NCBI GenBank assembly: GCA_009760855.2
Contig: WPIO01000009.1
Span: forward strand, 1,209,001 to 1,273,000
Direction of reading: 5' to 3'
From: Cristatella mucedo
Taxonomy: Eukaryota; Bryozoa; Phylactolaemata; Cristatellidae
Length of the DNA: 64,000 bases
Shown here: positions 36,955-48,930 of the stretch, piece by piece
Layout: each line of letters starts with the position of its first letter
Numbering within the stretch: the stretch's first letter is position 1
Position numbers and translations under genes: made by a program
Notes under the pieces: generated by a model
Database searches by the model: none
What the model saw: the letters and a program-made list of their open reading frames with translations, nothing else
Told to the model about the DNA's origin: nothing

Positions 36955-38176
36955 TAATAATAATAATAATAATAATGATAATGTGCTTGATACAGCGCCT
37001 TCAGTGAACTTAATCTCTCTCTAGGTGCTTTACATTTGCTGTAAAAGGAAATGCAATTGAATGGTAAGTAAAATTATGCTTGAAAAACAAGCAAAATGAA
37101 TAGTATGGTTAGGGGTGACATGCACGGGGTCAGCATGCAAATGTGGTTAGTGGCAGCATGCACAGTGTCAGCACGCATAAGCACATCAAGGACGAATCAC
37201 AGGGGCCCACTAAATGCTGTCATAAATAAGTGTGTTTTTAAGTTTCTTTTATATGTGGTCAGGTCAGGGGATGATCTGACGCAGGTCGGGAGGGAGTTCC
37301 AGGCTTTGGGAGCATACGAAATAAATGCACGGTCGCCAAAGGATTTAAGGTTAGTACGAAGTATTTGTAGACTGTTGGATTCCGAAAAGCTGGTGGTACG
37401 ATGCTTGGCCTGATATGGAAGTATATCTGAGAGATAGGCTGGAGCCATAGAATGCAGGGACCTAAAAGTGAGCGACAAAACTTGAAGTCAATCCGTTGCT
37501 TGACTGGTAGCCAGTGCAGGTCGGCGAGAAGTGGAGTAATGTAGCAACTGAGATGCTCACGACAGACAAGCCTAGCTGCAGAGTTTTGCACCAGCTGCAA
37601 TCGCCTGATCGCATATGCTGGTAGGCCAATAAGCAGTGAGTTGCAGAAGTCGAGAAAAGATTTCACGAATGCACGGACGAACTTGGACGTGGTATCCTTA
37701 TCTAAACAAGCCCGAGTTTTAGTAATATTATGAAGCTGAAAATAGGCAGATTTCACTTTAGAACCGATATGGTCGTCTAACGAGAGATCGCTTTGGAATA
37801 TGACACCTAGATTTTGAGCTGATTAAACAAGAGATATGCTGGCAGAGCCTATTTTGAGCGTCAGCCTTTCCAATCTCTGAATATCATTGGGTTTGCTCAT
37901 AACTAGTAAGTTAGTTTTATCGTTTAGTTTTTAGAAAATTTGATGCCATCTATGTGGATGTCATCCATGCAGCAAGTGAGTTTAGAGAATTTGAGGTGCT
38001 CAAAGGCAAGGAGGGATCAAAGCAAAGGTACAAATGAGTGTCATTCATATAGAAGTAAAAGCCTAGATTGTGCTCGGCAATCACATCAGCAAGAGGGATG
38101 GTATAAACCGTGAAAAGAACCGGACCTAGCACGGAGCCCTGAGGTACTCCATATTGCAGACGTACTTCAGATCATT
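36955..38176 (-). mobile_element. L2-like LINE inserted into an older L2
   Basis: Starts with an AAT-repeat tail (36,955-36,980), followed by the 3' UTR, C-terminal coding region and part of RT; truncated near 38,176. The frame at 37,259-37,756 keeps VQNSAARLVCREHLSCYITP and LLADLHWLPVKQRIDF. The YADD motif at about 38,045 reads YMND, which loses the first catalytic Asp. The flanking L2 pieces are consecutive parts of one older copy, and a short AGAA word lies at both junctions. Confidence 0.85.
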
Positions 38177-38690
38177 AGAAGCTATAACTGGATGTCACAA
38201 ACACTTGGACGAACTTAGACGTGGTATGCTTAACTAAACAAGCACGAATTTAAGCAATTTTATGTTGCTGAAAGTAGGCAGACCTAACTGTGGAACAGAT
38301 GTGGTCGTCTAACGAGTGGTCACTTTGGAACATGACACCTAGATTTTGAGCTGATTTAACTGGAGATATGCTGGTGGAGCCAATTTTGAGCTGCAGCCTT
38401 TCCAATTTCTGAATCAAACTGGGTTAGCCCATAGCTAGTAAGTTAGTTTTATCATCGTTTAGTTTTAGAAAATTTGCTGCCGTCAATGTGTGGATGTCAT
38501 TAATACATGCAGCTAGTGAGTTGAGAGAATTTGAGGTGCTCGAAGGCTGGGAGGGATCAAAGCAAAGGTACAACGGAGTATATTACTCATAGTAGTGAAA
38601 ACATAAATTGTGCTCGGCAATCACATCAGTAAGATGGAGATTCTAAAATGTGAAAAGAACCGGAACAAGCACTTTCTACGTCTTCGGACC
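38177..38690 (-). mobile_element. Older L2-like LINE, continued 5' part
   Basis: Resumes the interrupted copy: GGATGTCACAAACACTTGG at 38,190 corresponds to the family position just upstream of where 36,954 stopped. Contains no intact frame. Ends near 38,690 within the RT region. Confidence 0.8.
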
Positions 38691-39105
38691 TTGCACTCTC
38701 TCAGTAGCACTTTCTATGACGATTAGCCTTTTAAGTAAGCAAAATACGGCAACGTGCCACGTTATAAGTCTGTTTACAAATTAACTGCAAACTTTATATT
38801 TAAGAGAAGTTTGGAATAAACTACTTGCCAGAATTAATAGGTACTGTGAGCCTCAGTTTCTGTATCCAGAAGATGAGCTAGAATTTGTGCAATAAATTCG
38901 AAAACATGGATATTTTGAGTGACCGTCTACTGTACGGGGCAAATAGCATATCCCCAGATCTCCATATTGATCTGCAAAGTTAGGACCACCACTAAGGGCC
39001 AGATAAAAGTAGTAATGCAAATATATCAGAGAACTAAACCTCTTTCTAGTCGATTTAAGTATGCTCTATTGCGTTAGTAGAATAGCTCTACCAAGCCGGA
39101 GGCAA
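38691..39105. other. No gene recognised; L2-tail trace near 39,020-39,070
   Basis: A minus-strand trace of the L2 terminus (CAGAGAACTAAACCTCTTTC) lies near 39,028. The rest is unassigned. Confidence 0.4.
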
Positions 39106-39109
39106 ATTA

Positions 39110-39490
39110 ACCAAAACAAATTAAAGCTAAATTAGGAATAATGAATTTAAAAAGAAAAGCTATACTACTTCAAATGGAAATAATTTTCATAACGCAGTAT
39201 TTTACAATTTTAAAAATTTAAAGCTATCAAGTGCTCATTCTTACTAAAGCTCTCAATATGTGCAAACTTGAAAAAAACTATGGAGCTTGAACTTTGCCTG
39301 CTTGACTTATACAATCAGCTTTACATAATAGAATAAAGTAAAGTGATCTCAGAATTGCGATTATTGGTTCTTACTCGAGGTACCGCGATGCCCGTTCATA
39401 GGTAACGGCACAGTTTTGAGCTCATGCAAATGACGCTATTTGAAATGCTGAATTATTCTTTAATAGATGGGTTCTTCTAAAATAATTCAG
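39110..39490 (-). pseudogene. 3' flank of a fourth peptide-gene copy (remnant)
   Basis: Matches the 3' flank of copy 1 (about 3,770-4,060): the shared order is AAGCTATCAAGT, GCTTGA followed by CAGCTTTA, then the region around ACTCGAGGTACC. The coding exon itself does not follow directly; a SINE-1 and two short coding-exon remnants do. Interpreted as a broken fourth locus. Confidence 0.6.
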
Positions 39491-39544
39491 CAAACAATTG
39501 AACGAGGACATATTTTCCGAGATATGGAGTGCATGAAGGACTAC

Positions 39545-39705
39545 TGAGCCGTGATGGCACACTAGGTAAAGCGGTTGCTTTCGCGACCTCGGTCCCGAGG
39601 TCGTGGGTTCGATTCCTGCGGTGGGCGATTCTGTATCGCCACTGCAAGCGGTGGTGATAGCCATAAAGGCTCTTCTGTCGCTATACAAAAGAGGCTGTTT
39701 AATCA
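39545..39705 (+). mobile_element. SINE-1 (tRNA-derived), well-preserved copy
   Basis: Box A TGGCACACTAGG at 39,554-39,565 and a perfect box B GGTTCGATTCC at 39,606-39,616. Between them is an 8-bp perfect hairpin GACCTCGG/CCGAGGTC (39,585-39,602), where a tRNA variable or anticodon arm would be. The body GCAAGCGGTGGTGATAGCC is shared with the old copy at 5.09 kb. The 3' tail is T- and A-rich. The RNA has no complete cloverleaf acceptor stem, so it is a SINE, not a tRNA gene. Confidence 0.78.
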
Positions 39706-39767
39706 GCTAGGATTTATTTTATTATTTACTAGCAGATACGCATTGTGCGCAGGCGTTGGATTGTTTT

Positions 39768-39985
39768 GACATAAACCGTGACTTCTTGGAAAGCAGATGC
39801 GACCTGATTTAGTTCAGCAAATACCTCCATTCGGTGCCACACGTGCATACAATAAAGCAATAAAAAAATTGAACAGCAAAAAAATGGTTCGACATAAACT
39901 GTGACTTCTTGGAAAGTAGATGCGACTATCCGGAAAATTCAGTCCGGCAAATAGCTCCATTCGGTGCCACATGTGCACACAATAA
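39768..39985 (-). pseudogene. Two tandem remnants of the peptide coding exon
   Basis: The segments 39,768-39,870 and 39,892-39,985 are direct repeats of each other (both with ACATAAAC, GTGACTTCTTGGAAAG and CCATTCGGTGCCACA). Both align with the middle of the peptide coding exon: ACCGTGACTTC at 49,960, and GCAAAT with the CCGCATGTG region of copies 1 and 2. Read on the minus strand they keep a piece like NGAIC, but most cysteine codons are lost and stops occur. No signal peptide frame remains. They are decayed and locally duplicated. Confidence 0.6.
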
Positions 39986-40029
39986 ATCAATTATGGTAGT
40001 TTAGATCTCCACACTGATTTTCACATGCT

Positions 40030-40330
40030 TGAATAGTTGCACCAGGTTTCTGAAACGACTTGCCCAGGAGCAGACAGGCAAGATAATTGGGACAGAAAAA
40101 ATCACCTGTAAAGAGGCATTCGTAAAAGAAAAATTGCAAACAAAACAAGCGACACTTAAATATGCGTTGAGACGCACAAGTGGATCTATTGGCATTGTAA
40201 AGAATGGCCATGACATACAATTGCGTTTAAAATTTAGCTTGCATGCCAAGTAGGCATGACTGACTCTTTGCTAAATACAACATCTCATAGAGTGCGAGAA
40301 TTATTCTCCGGATTGATATCAATATTTCGC
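40030..40330. repeat. Repeat shared with 48,650-48,930
   Basis: Aligned words include AAAG-ATGG-CA-GACA and ACTCTTTGCTAA followed by GCGA. In block 3 the same piece lies on the other side of the peptide gene, so this region was rearranged or is a second tandem unit. Short frames on both strands show no domain. Confidence 0.5.
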
Positions 40331-40507
40331 ACGAATTGTTATGTGGTGAGTTTCCCAATGAAGATGAAAAAGCAAGGTCGGAAAGCTAATTTCTCGTCCC
40401 ACACACAGAAGAATAAGACGTATTCCTGGATACTTGTACGGTAACAACTTACATTAAAAGCTGTTAGTCACTACAAACAAGCAGGCTTCATTTCTGGCAC
40501 CAATGAA

Positions 40508-40572
40508 AAACGCTTTGAAAGAGATTACGTTCTCTGAGGGTGCTTTATCAAGTGTATCAATATTAATAATTT
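40508..40572 (+). mobile_element. L2 3'-tail-only fragment
   Basis: Only about 65 bp: AAACGCTTTGAAAGAGATTA, then GTTCTCTGAGGGTGCTTTATC and a TATTAATAAT tail. It directly abuts a LINE-B fragment. Confidence 0.75.
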
Positions 40573-40800
40573 AATGAGAAAGTGAGAATCGTAGCATTTG
40601 AGTCAGGAGGGCAGTTGAGGTAGCGATTAGCTTGTCCATAGCATCTCAGAACGACTAGACAGTATGTGACATACCTATCGCCAATTGGCACCGTTCCATG
40701 AGAATTATTGGAGTTCCATAGTATAGGACCTACAGAGAAAACGCCTTCATCGCTAAAGTATGTTGTTACTGACCCATAACTAAAATAATAAGTCATTCAA
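40573..40800 (-). mobile_element. LINE-B fragment
   Basis: Matches the inner part of the LINE-B copies at 41.3 and 61.0 kb (CAGTTGAGGTAG, ATAGCATCTCAGAACG, TAGGACCTAC-GAG). On the minus strand it encodes an end-of-LINE block (FSVGPILWNSN) similar to the usual 'gdraFsvagP-lWNsLP' region. Truncated at both ends. Confidence 0.65.
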
Positions 40801-41094
40801 AGATGTATGTGGCTCGAGCCTCAAAATTAATGCATCAATACACGTTTCCGAAACATTTTCTGGTCAAATTAGCTCTTCTAGCCCTTTAAAAACGAAGAAC
40901 TACGAGCACTAAGCCAAGGTATTTGATCAGCCATGAATACAGTCGGTAATTTACTTCTGTTTCACCAGCTAGTGTAAAGCTTGTAATTTAGTTGTGGCTG
41001 ATTAACATTTAGATGCACATAGAGAGCACAGAAGCTCGTTTGAGGTCGCACCATTCTATGTAGAACTGTATAGAAAGCTTAATGGTATTTTAAA

Positions 41095-41570
41095 TTTTGT
41101 TTAATGTATGTCCTTCTGTAACTCCACAAAGCAGCAAAGACTATGTGGGTGTTCCGCCGGAGTGTTTTGCATTGCCCACTCACAGCATAAACGGCTTTTG
41201 GTACTTATTCGATAATCATAATTCATCTCACGCAACAAATACAAAGTGTGAAGCAAAATAAAGTCGGGAGAGCAGTTAAAGATTGAGTAACATGGTAGCA
41301 GCATCTCAGAACGGCTGGAAAGCATGTGCTGTAGATGGCAGCTGAAGATTAGTTGTCGGTGCATAAGAATTGTGGAAGTGAATTCTACAGTCTAGGACCT
41401 GCCGAGCAAAAGCTTCTGTCGACAACGGTCTTTAAGTGGAGGAGTTGAATAGCTAGTTCATTTTACATACAGGACTTGAGGGCAAGAGCATATTGAAACT
41501 GGAGCGGCAGTTTAACTCAATATGGAGTAACAAATCCGTGGCGGGCCTTTTAGGTCATCATAAAAACTCG
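41095..41570 (-). mobile_element. LINE-B 3' portion
   Basis: Aligns over about 470 bp with 60,825-61,290. Begins on its 3' side with the terminal ACATACATTAA and CTGTAACTCC motif and runs into the C-terminal coding block near 41,390, with stops. Inactive. Confidence 0.7.
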
Positions 41571-43281
41571 GCTATGCATCCGTCGATCGACCGGTACCCA
41601 TCCTTGCTCTTTTAGCAAAAGAGACACGTTGTAAAACCTTAAAAATAAAAGATGTGCACTATACAAAAGCTTGTTTTAAGAGGTTTTGACTGCTGCAGCT
41701 CTCTAGCATAACATCAGGCGGCTAAATATTGCATGTCGAAGTGCAGAAGGACCCCAATAGTGTTATTTAGGTAGGAATTCCGAAAATTTAAGTAAATATA
41801 CTCTAAGCAATCGTAGATCAACTGCAAAACAAATAGAGAGTTCATGCGATCTTACTGGAAGTTAAAATACGCGCTTTGAGTAAGCTATTAGATCTTTATT
41901 GTACTGCTTAGCTTTAAAATCAACTTCTGAAGTATACTGGTCCAAATCAGAGCTCAAAGAAGGTTTCTAAAGCTATATCGACCGTGTTTATTACTGTAAG
42001 TACCAATTAATTCTCAGCCATCTGTGGAAACTTACTTTGTGTAGCCCAGTTTGTAACTCCCGTAAGTCCTAAATTATCGAGAAGTGTCATAATCTAAATT
42101 TGAAAAACCGTAAATCATTGTGGATATACCCAAAGTTGTGAGCGAATGGGAATTTGGTCCTGTAATTTTACATTAGTTATGCATGCGTACTGACTGATGA
42201 CATGCGTAACCACAATTTTGGCTTTAATTGCTAAACGTTCCTAACGATTCTCCGACCCTTATACACATTGTGCAGAGCAAGAGTAACCTGACGAACTTTT
42301 GGCCTGGGTTTTCGAAATGAACTTCTGGATTGCACCTAAACATATACATATTGACGAAGTTAAAATCGACTATACAGTTGCGGAAAAGTCTCACAAAACC
42401 ATCCAGTTGCATCACCTCACATTTGACGTAAGTTGTTCTGGCATCACTCAACTGGCTGTTAAAGGGCTGCATGCTCAATTAGTCGGATTTAGGCTAAGAA
42501 TAAATATTTAAGGTCGATGAATTATAATTGATCTGAATCAATAAGTGAGAGTCTTTACCCGAGATCAAATAAAAGTCGAATCCGGAAATAAGCAGCGAGT
42601 TTCATTCGCGGCCATGGCCTTAACATTTGAGCTGGTTTGAGCATTAGGCCACCAATCCGTTTGGGTATGTCACAGCGGCTTTTGAATGCCAGTAAACATC
42701 CGACGATTTCAAATAGACTTATCTAAATTATAGATATGACCTAATTTTTCTAACGTATGAGCGATAGTCATTGCTGCCGTGCTAATGCTACTGTTAGCAT
42801 ATCCGTGCATTGGAGTTGACCCTATAAACCTCAAGCCGTGCTATACTGGTAAGGCGTTACCAGTATTCGTTATTAATTAGCTGAGACCATTACGACTACG
42901 AGAGCTGTGTTTGTGACCTCGTGCTGCCGGGACGTGGAATCTGCACACCGTGTTTATTAGAATTTGCCGTAACTATGGGCAAGCTATTTATGCAAGACTT
43001 GCTATGCGATGAGCAATTAGACTATACTGACAGGTGGGCCAACTTTTAGAAAGAAATTTGCAAAATGAGTACCCTCTGAGATAAGGACGTCTAGATTGTT
43101 GTTTTTTCTTAATTTTGAATTTCCAGGATAAGCCCGTTAGAGTAAAAATGATTTAATTGAAGTGCACCCAATGCTAATTAGTCAAAGTAAAGTCTTAAAT
43201 TTCCGGGATTCAGCGTGAACCTTACTTGCTTATATGAAGCATCTAAATGATTCTTGGATCCTCTGTAAACTTTGATCTTTC
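41571..43281. other. No gene recognised
   Basis: No identifiable gene, RNA or transposon; frames at 42,224-42,511 on both strands are mutual shadows without a domain. Confidence 0.4.
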
Positions 43282-44735
43282 TCTTCTCACGATCCTGCTT
43301 CTACAATTCCTTGATCTGCTTGTGAGACGCATAAATATCATAAATACGTCATTTTCTCCAGATCGTGTCCAAGCACCTTTACAAATGTTATTTTCAGACA
43401 ACTACACAATAAATCAACACAAGGCCAAGAGAACTAAAGCAACGTCCAACCAATCTCGCATCTACTGTTTCAATTGAAAGACACAGGAACGAGTCGTGGC
43501 AGATCTGCTGAACTCATGTATCAAAACGTCAAGCCTTGCTAGTAAGTTCCATTCCAGTTTCAGAGGTCATCACTTCTCACAGAGTCAGCATTGCTTCGGG
43601 TGTATAATGACGTACTTGTTAGTGCAGACTTAGGTAGAGTACTTGTCCTGGTTTTACTCGATATTTCTTTAGTTTTTGAAACTATTGATCCCCAAGTCCT
43701 TTTTGAGCACTTCTCAGCTTACCTGGGCATCACTTGCATTGCATTGAAATGGTTCAGGTCTTATCTCAGTGGGACGCTCCAGAGTGTCGATGTGAATGGA
43801 AGAAGATCATCGGAGGAACCTCGGAAACATGTGGTACCTCAGGACTCTGTCCTTGGACCCGTTCTTCATACGGTTTATAGTCTCCCTCTCGCCAGTGTGA
43901 TTGTTAGGCGCAATTCGGGCTTTCACCTGAATGCAGTTGACACAAAGTTGTACGTTTCATTTGATCCCTCAAAGCCCTCAAGCTCACAAATTCTCACAAC
44001 TCCATTACTGTATGTATTGATAAAAGTCTCACATTGATAGAGCCGAACCTTCTGAAATGTAATGATGATACGACCAACTTAGTAGTTACAGCCAAGCCAA
44101 GCGTGATTGACAAATTAGATATTTTATAGCTCAAAATTGGCTCCTCCAGCAAGTCTCCAATTTAATCCGCTCGAAATCGAGGCGCTATCTTCCAAAGTGA
44201 CCATTTGTTAGACGACCAAATCAGCTTCACAGTCAAGTCTACCTACTTTAGAAACATAACAATGCTGAAATTTGGGTTTGTTTATATTGTGATAGCACAT
44301 ATAAATTGGTCCATGTATTTGTGTAATCCCGTCTCGACTTCTGTACCTCGTTGCTTCCTGGTCTACTGGCATTTGCACTCACGCTCTAACAGCTAGTGCA
44401 AAAGTTTGCACTAAGGCTTGTCTTTTGTGAGTGTCGCTCTCGCTATATCACACCACTTCTCGCTTACCTGAAATCGCTTCCAGTCAAGCAACGCATCGAC
44501 TTCAAGGTTCTGTCACTCACTTTTAGGTCCCTTCATTCTCTTGCTCCATCCTACCTATCAAATCTACTGCCTCATCAGGTTAAGCATAGTACCGCCCGCT
44601 TTTCAGAAACTAACAATTTACCCATACCTTGTACAAATCTCAATATCTGCGGTGGCCGTGCATCTAGTCCTTAGGCTCCCAAAGCCTGAAAATAACTCCT
44701 AACTTGCGTAACGATATCTGACTTTTCCACATCTG
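43282..44735 (+). mobile_element. L2-like LINE, truncated at both ends
   Basis: Starts just before the RT domain and ends in the C-terminal block; no 3' tail. The frame 43,591-44,037 keeps the RT shape: LLDISLVFETID (motif A Asp kept), VPQDSVLGPVL (Gly lost from VPQGS) and FHLNAVDTKLYVSFDPSKPS, where YADD has become NAVD. Loss of the first motif C Asp means no activity. Divergent relative to the 11.4 kb copy. Confidence 0.88.
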
Positions 44736-45384
44736 CAGTTGTATCGCCTGTTAGAAAAACCAGCATAGCATTTGCTAAATCGTTCGATGAATATAAGTAC
44801 CTTTTCTGTTTTAATAGGCCACCTAATAATTTCTGGTTAGTGTGACAGTCTTTAGAAGCACCGAAATCATATATTGAGCACATTGATAGTCAACGAGCTT
44901 TAGCAAATTGGAACCTTTTATGCATGACATCCTGAAAACAAGCATAGATATATTTTAATGGTTATACTAATTTTTTTCGCTTTTTAACAGCATCTTTTCA
45001 AAATTGCAATCTCTCTTACCGTGACTCAAAACACAATGCTAGATAATAAGCGTCCAAGGGTTAGCTGAATCCCAAGTGGTATTCTCGAGCTTCGTCCAGC
45101 GTGCTAAAGTGAACACACAGGTACTTGGGGCAAAAGGTTAGTACGAATTTTCGTAAGAGGCTAGTAGGTCTAATAATTTTAGCTGATTAATGCAGAATTA
45201 CCAAAACTAGCAAGCTTGAATAAGAAAGTCTAGCTTACCAAAGGGAAAGGAAAGCTTACCTCAACAGATGCTTGAGAAATAAGGAACTTTTAGAATCTAT
45301 ATACATTTAACGGCTACAAGTTTATCGTTCGCATTAACCATAGCGAGCAGTGAATTCCTACATTTGTCCCAACTGGAGTACAAG

Positions 45385-45695
45385 GATCGCTGAACAAAAG
45401 ACTTCAATTCATTGCCAGCGACAGAGAGATAATGTGCAACTGAGGAGTAGATTTTGTGTGAACACAATCAAATAGCAATATCAGCTGGCTAGGCTGGTAC
45501 AAGTGAGTGGAGCGACGGCTAAGCAACGCTGAGGATTTAGAAATCAGTTCGATACTTGGTTTGCAGTGACATAAACTCAAGCAAGTGAGGTGATGCACAG
45601 CCTATGCAGCTGAAAAATCAGCCGAAGTGCTGCTGAGCTTAGCACCAGTTAGAAATAATAAAGCGAACTACCAATAAGCAATAACAATTTACTAG
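45385..45695 (-). mobile_element. LINE-B RT-end fragment
   Basis: Aligns with 61,740-61,990 (GCTGAG-ATTT, AAGTGAGGTGATGCACA, CTGCTGAG-TTAGCACC). In the partner this region reads as LNSAARLLS and similar end-of-RT motifs on the minus strand. No frame survives here. Confidence 0.6.
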
Positions 45696-45907
45696 CCATG
45701 CTACGACACATTTTCATGGTTCAGTGATTGCTTGACGTTTCATATTCTCAATGGCCCAGGCATCTCAAGAGATCTTAACTTTAATTGAGAAAATTTGATA
45801 CTGGTTTGACATTCATGTAGTCCTATCCGTATTTACTGCTTCAATATGTTAACATATAGTAAAAGAGCATAGTCAAACATTTTTCTTACTGTTCTATCTT
45901 GAGCAAA

Positions 45908-46400
45908 AAAGTGTAATAATAATAAAACAGCTGATGAAGTGCCCTTGGAAAACTCAATCGCTTTGTAGACACTTAATATTTGCTGCTAAGGAAGAACGAT
46001 CGTACGGTTAGTGGTAGCATGCTACATAAACAACAAGAATAACATGGTTACGGTCACATGCACAGGATCAGCATGCAAATGTGGTTAGTGGTCACATGCA
46101 ACAGTGTAAGCACGCATAGGCACGTCAAAGAGCGAATCACAGAGACCCACAAAAATCTGTCGTAAATAAATAATGTTATATTTACTTTTTAAACCTGGAA
46201 AGTCAGCATATGTCATGACGCAGGTTGGGAGTGAGTTACAGACTTTGGGATCAAACAAAATAAAGGCATGATCTCCGAAGGATTTGAGATCTGTGCAAGG
46301 TAGATTTAAACACATAGACCACGAAAAGCGGTTGGAACGATAAGCCTGGTGGGGAGAAAAATTGTTAGGTAAAACACTTAGAAACAATCTGCAGCTTCTG
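45908..46400 (-). mobile_element. L2-like LINE fragment, private to duplication A
   Basis: AAT-repeat tail near 45,917, the L2 terminus, then the C-terminal coding block (LKSFGDHAFILFDPKVCNSL). 5'-truncated near 46,400. Absent from the partner duplication. Confidence 0.8.
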
Positions 46401-46632
46401 CAAAAGTTTTTTATTGACCTTCTTGATAATTTGACGCTACAAAAGGTAATAGACCAGAGTTTAAATACAAAGGAGGCTGTGCGAATTATCTGGCATCATG
46501 TTGCTATGGAAGGACGAAGATAAGTAATTCCGGTAACAATGCCAACAGTGGCACTGGTAATTAAATTGTAATATTGGAGTGCATTGGTAGTGATGTGCGT
46601 AACAACAACATGTGAATCAGTAAATACCCTGG

Positions 46633-46716
46633 TATTAATAATAATAATATTATTAATGCACTTGATAAAGTGCGCTCAGATAAGTCAATCTCTTTCTAGG
46701 CACTTTACATTTGCTG
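46633..46716 (-). mobile_element. L2 3'-tail-only insertion, private to duplication A
   Basis: AAT-rich run, then TGCACTTGATAAAGTGCGC and TTTCTAGGCACTTTACATT. The partner reads straight through at the same place (GGTATT followed by CGGATC near 62,520), so this 84-bp piece arrived after the duplication. Confidence 0.8.
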
Positions 46717-47211
46717 GAATTAGGATCTAATCTAAAAGCTGAAGTGAAGTAAGGGTTAGGTGCACTTGCATCCTACTTCCTACCCAGTAACTCTATTCTA
46801 GCACATAGTAAATGTGTGTATAGACTAAATTCCTGCTGCCTTTTGTAGAACCTATTCTCACACCTTGCAGATTGAATACATGTTCATCAGGGTTAATTAT
46901 ACCTGTGGATGTGGCACTAAAGCGCTTGATCGAGCTCAAAGCTGCGAATTCACATCCCTGTCAAACTCCTGAAAGTATTGACAGTAAATTACACAAAAAG
47001 TATATGAATAAGCAAAAAAAGGATCCGGAATGAATCGCAATAGAAGCATTTCGATGGAAACTGGATAAATGTCCAGGATATGTAAGCTGCAGTAATAGGC
47101 TTGTTCAAGCACATTTTAATTATAGTGCCTGTATTGCTTTCAAATCTGTACCCGTACTTTAATCTCTCCGAGTATTCCAGCATACCCATCATTCTTTTAA
47201 ATAGACTAAAT

Positions 47212-47380
47212 AAAGTTAAATTCACTTGCATTGAGCCCTGAAAAGACTTTGTCTCTATTCAGGTGCTTCACACCTACGGCAAAGCTCAAGCCCACGACTT
47301 CGGTAATCAAGAGCGTTCACAATGACCTCGGTCATCGGTGGCAAACAATAAATGACCCTGACCATCAAAGTAAAACATCC
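47212..47380 (-). mobile_element. SINE-2, minus strand, shared by both duplications
   Basis: On the minus strand it has the box B-like GGGCTTGAGC, then GTGTGAAGCACCTGAATAGA and a short tail. Its partner is at 63,008-63,175. The plus-strand open frame across it resembles the one in the partner only because both translate the same SINE backwards. Confidence 0.65.
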
Positions 47381-47924
47381 AAAAATATTTTCAAAATACT
47401 GCTCTTGGCTGCCTTGCAGCATGTATTGCCAACTTTGGACTCAAAAGGCGGCACTGCTTTTGTTTAAATAAGATACAATCGAACTCACTAGCTTAAAAAC
47501 CTACTCGGATTCGAGAATAATGGAACCTCACACACAGTATCGGTTCGCAAGCCTAGTTTCTCTAAGACCGATCTGAAAGAAACCTATAAATAAAGTTCTG
47601 AAGCAACCTTTTGCTAACAAACCAAATTGGCAATGTATTACAAAAATGACTTTTAGCTATTAAATATTCCAATGGTCGTACCTGCTTAGGTGTGAAGTCC
47701 ACATCAAACTAAGTAAATGCATTTGTAGCTCCACTTCTTGAATTGAACATCTAAATACTCATAGATATGTCTTACGATCTAATTAACGAGATCGGTAGAG
47801 TTGGAAAACTCTGCAGCTGCTACTGTCAGTCGTATCGGGTGCTATTCCCTCATCAAGTTACCTCATAAACTTCTGATGGCTCCTTAATAGGCAGCTTTTA
47901 GCATTTCGGGTTTAGAATGGTAAT

Positions 47925-48010
47925 GATAAAACACTTGGTAAAGGGTCCTCAGAGAACTCAACCTCGTTCTATTCGCTTTACATATGCTGCACAGGAAGCA
48001 TGATTGGGTT
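47925..48010 (-). mobile_element. L2 3'-tail-only fragment
   Basis: ATGATAAAACACTTGG, CTCAGAGAACTCAACCTCG and CGCTTTACATATGCTG are the L2 terminus. The partner near 63,810 lacks it. Confidence 0.7.
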
Positions 48011-48165
48011 AATTTGCTCATGCTTAGTCCACTTTAGTTTCTTACACAGGCCTTAATATTGGAACTTGTTTTAAATCAAACAGTCTTTTGGAAATTTTCT
48101 CTTCAGAATCTAGTTGCATAGCTGTAATCTAGCCAACCTATAATATTTTAGGAAACCGTTCTTCA

Positions 48166-48649
48166 GCTAACATCTTTTAAGGCCACTAACTAGCTATAAA
48201 ATTACGAGGTAGCATGACTCAACAGATCAGATTTATAAACCAAGCAGTGAAGCGCAGCTTCCTCTGAGTAATTGCTTGGTATGCTTGAATAGTCCTTAAT
48301 TTTCTCTTGCATCCGGATACTATGCCTTAGATTGATAAAAAATTGATAGTTAGCGGGAATATGCAGTGCTTGGTGTAGTAAATTTATTTATTTCAGGTCA
48401 TTGTGGCGAACACGTATTGTCTCTGTTCCCGTTTTCTCAACTCGAAGCTGAGAAATTAATTGCATAGTTCTTAAAACAAAATGAATACTACTAGAAGCTT
48501 TAGAGACTCATCGTATGAGTTTACTCATTTAAATCGATGCTCTTGAGTCTCTCACCAATGTATGACCAAAAATATTGCAGCCTAATCTTTTCAATACCTA
48601 GACGAGATGTGACTTTCTGGAGAAGGGCTATGGTATTTGGCTTTCGTAG
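48166..48649. other. No gene recognised
   Basis: No identifiable gene or repeat. Confidence 0.4.
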
Positions 48650-48930
48650 TTGCAAAACTCAAATAGTTGCTCTGGCGGAGACAGGCAAACGAATTGAGCA
48701 AGAATAGCAGCTATTAAAAAGTCACTCCGAAATTAAACATTACAGCCAAAAAAAATTGACCGATACCTTGGAAAAAATACTAATAGCCTTTGCACCATTG
48801 CAAAGGATGGTCACGACACAATTTTCTATTTTAATTTAAATACCAAGCAAAATAAGTGTTACTAACTCTTTGCTAAGTAACATATCTCTGATAGCTTGCG
48901 AATCTTCAACTAAAATTTAGCGGAAGATTT
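48650..48930. repeat. Repeat shared with 40,030-40,330
   Basis: Partner of the repeat described at 40.0 kb; here it lies on the downstream side of peptide gene copy 3. Confidence 0.5.

Larger units (their letters stand above)
44800..48165. repeat. Duplication A (partner 60,140-63,965)
   Basis: At least ten blocks align in order and orientation with 60,140-63,965, for example GGCCACCTAA, GAGCTTCGTCCAGC, GCAGCTTTTAGCATTT and TAATCTAGCCAACCTATAAT. Private insertions in this copy are an L2 at 45.9-46.4 kb and L2 tails at 46.63 and 47.93 kb. It shares a minus-strand SINE-2 and part of a LINE-B with its partner, which therefore predate the duplication. Confidence 0.8.

Noticed and set aside
39551..39625. 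Functional tRNA gene
   Set aside because: Box A and box B are good, but there is no matching acceptor stem and an unusual hairpin lies between them; the related copy at 5.0 kb shares the downstream body, which fits a SINE.
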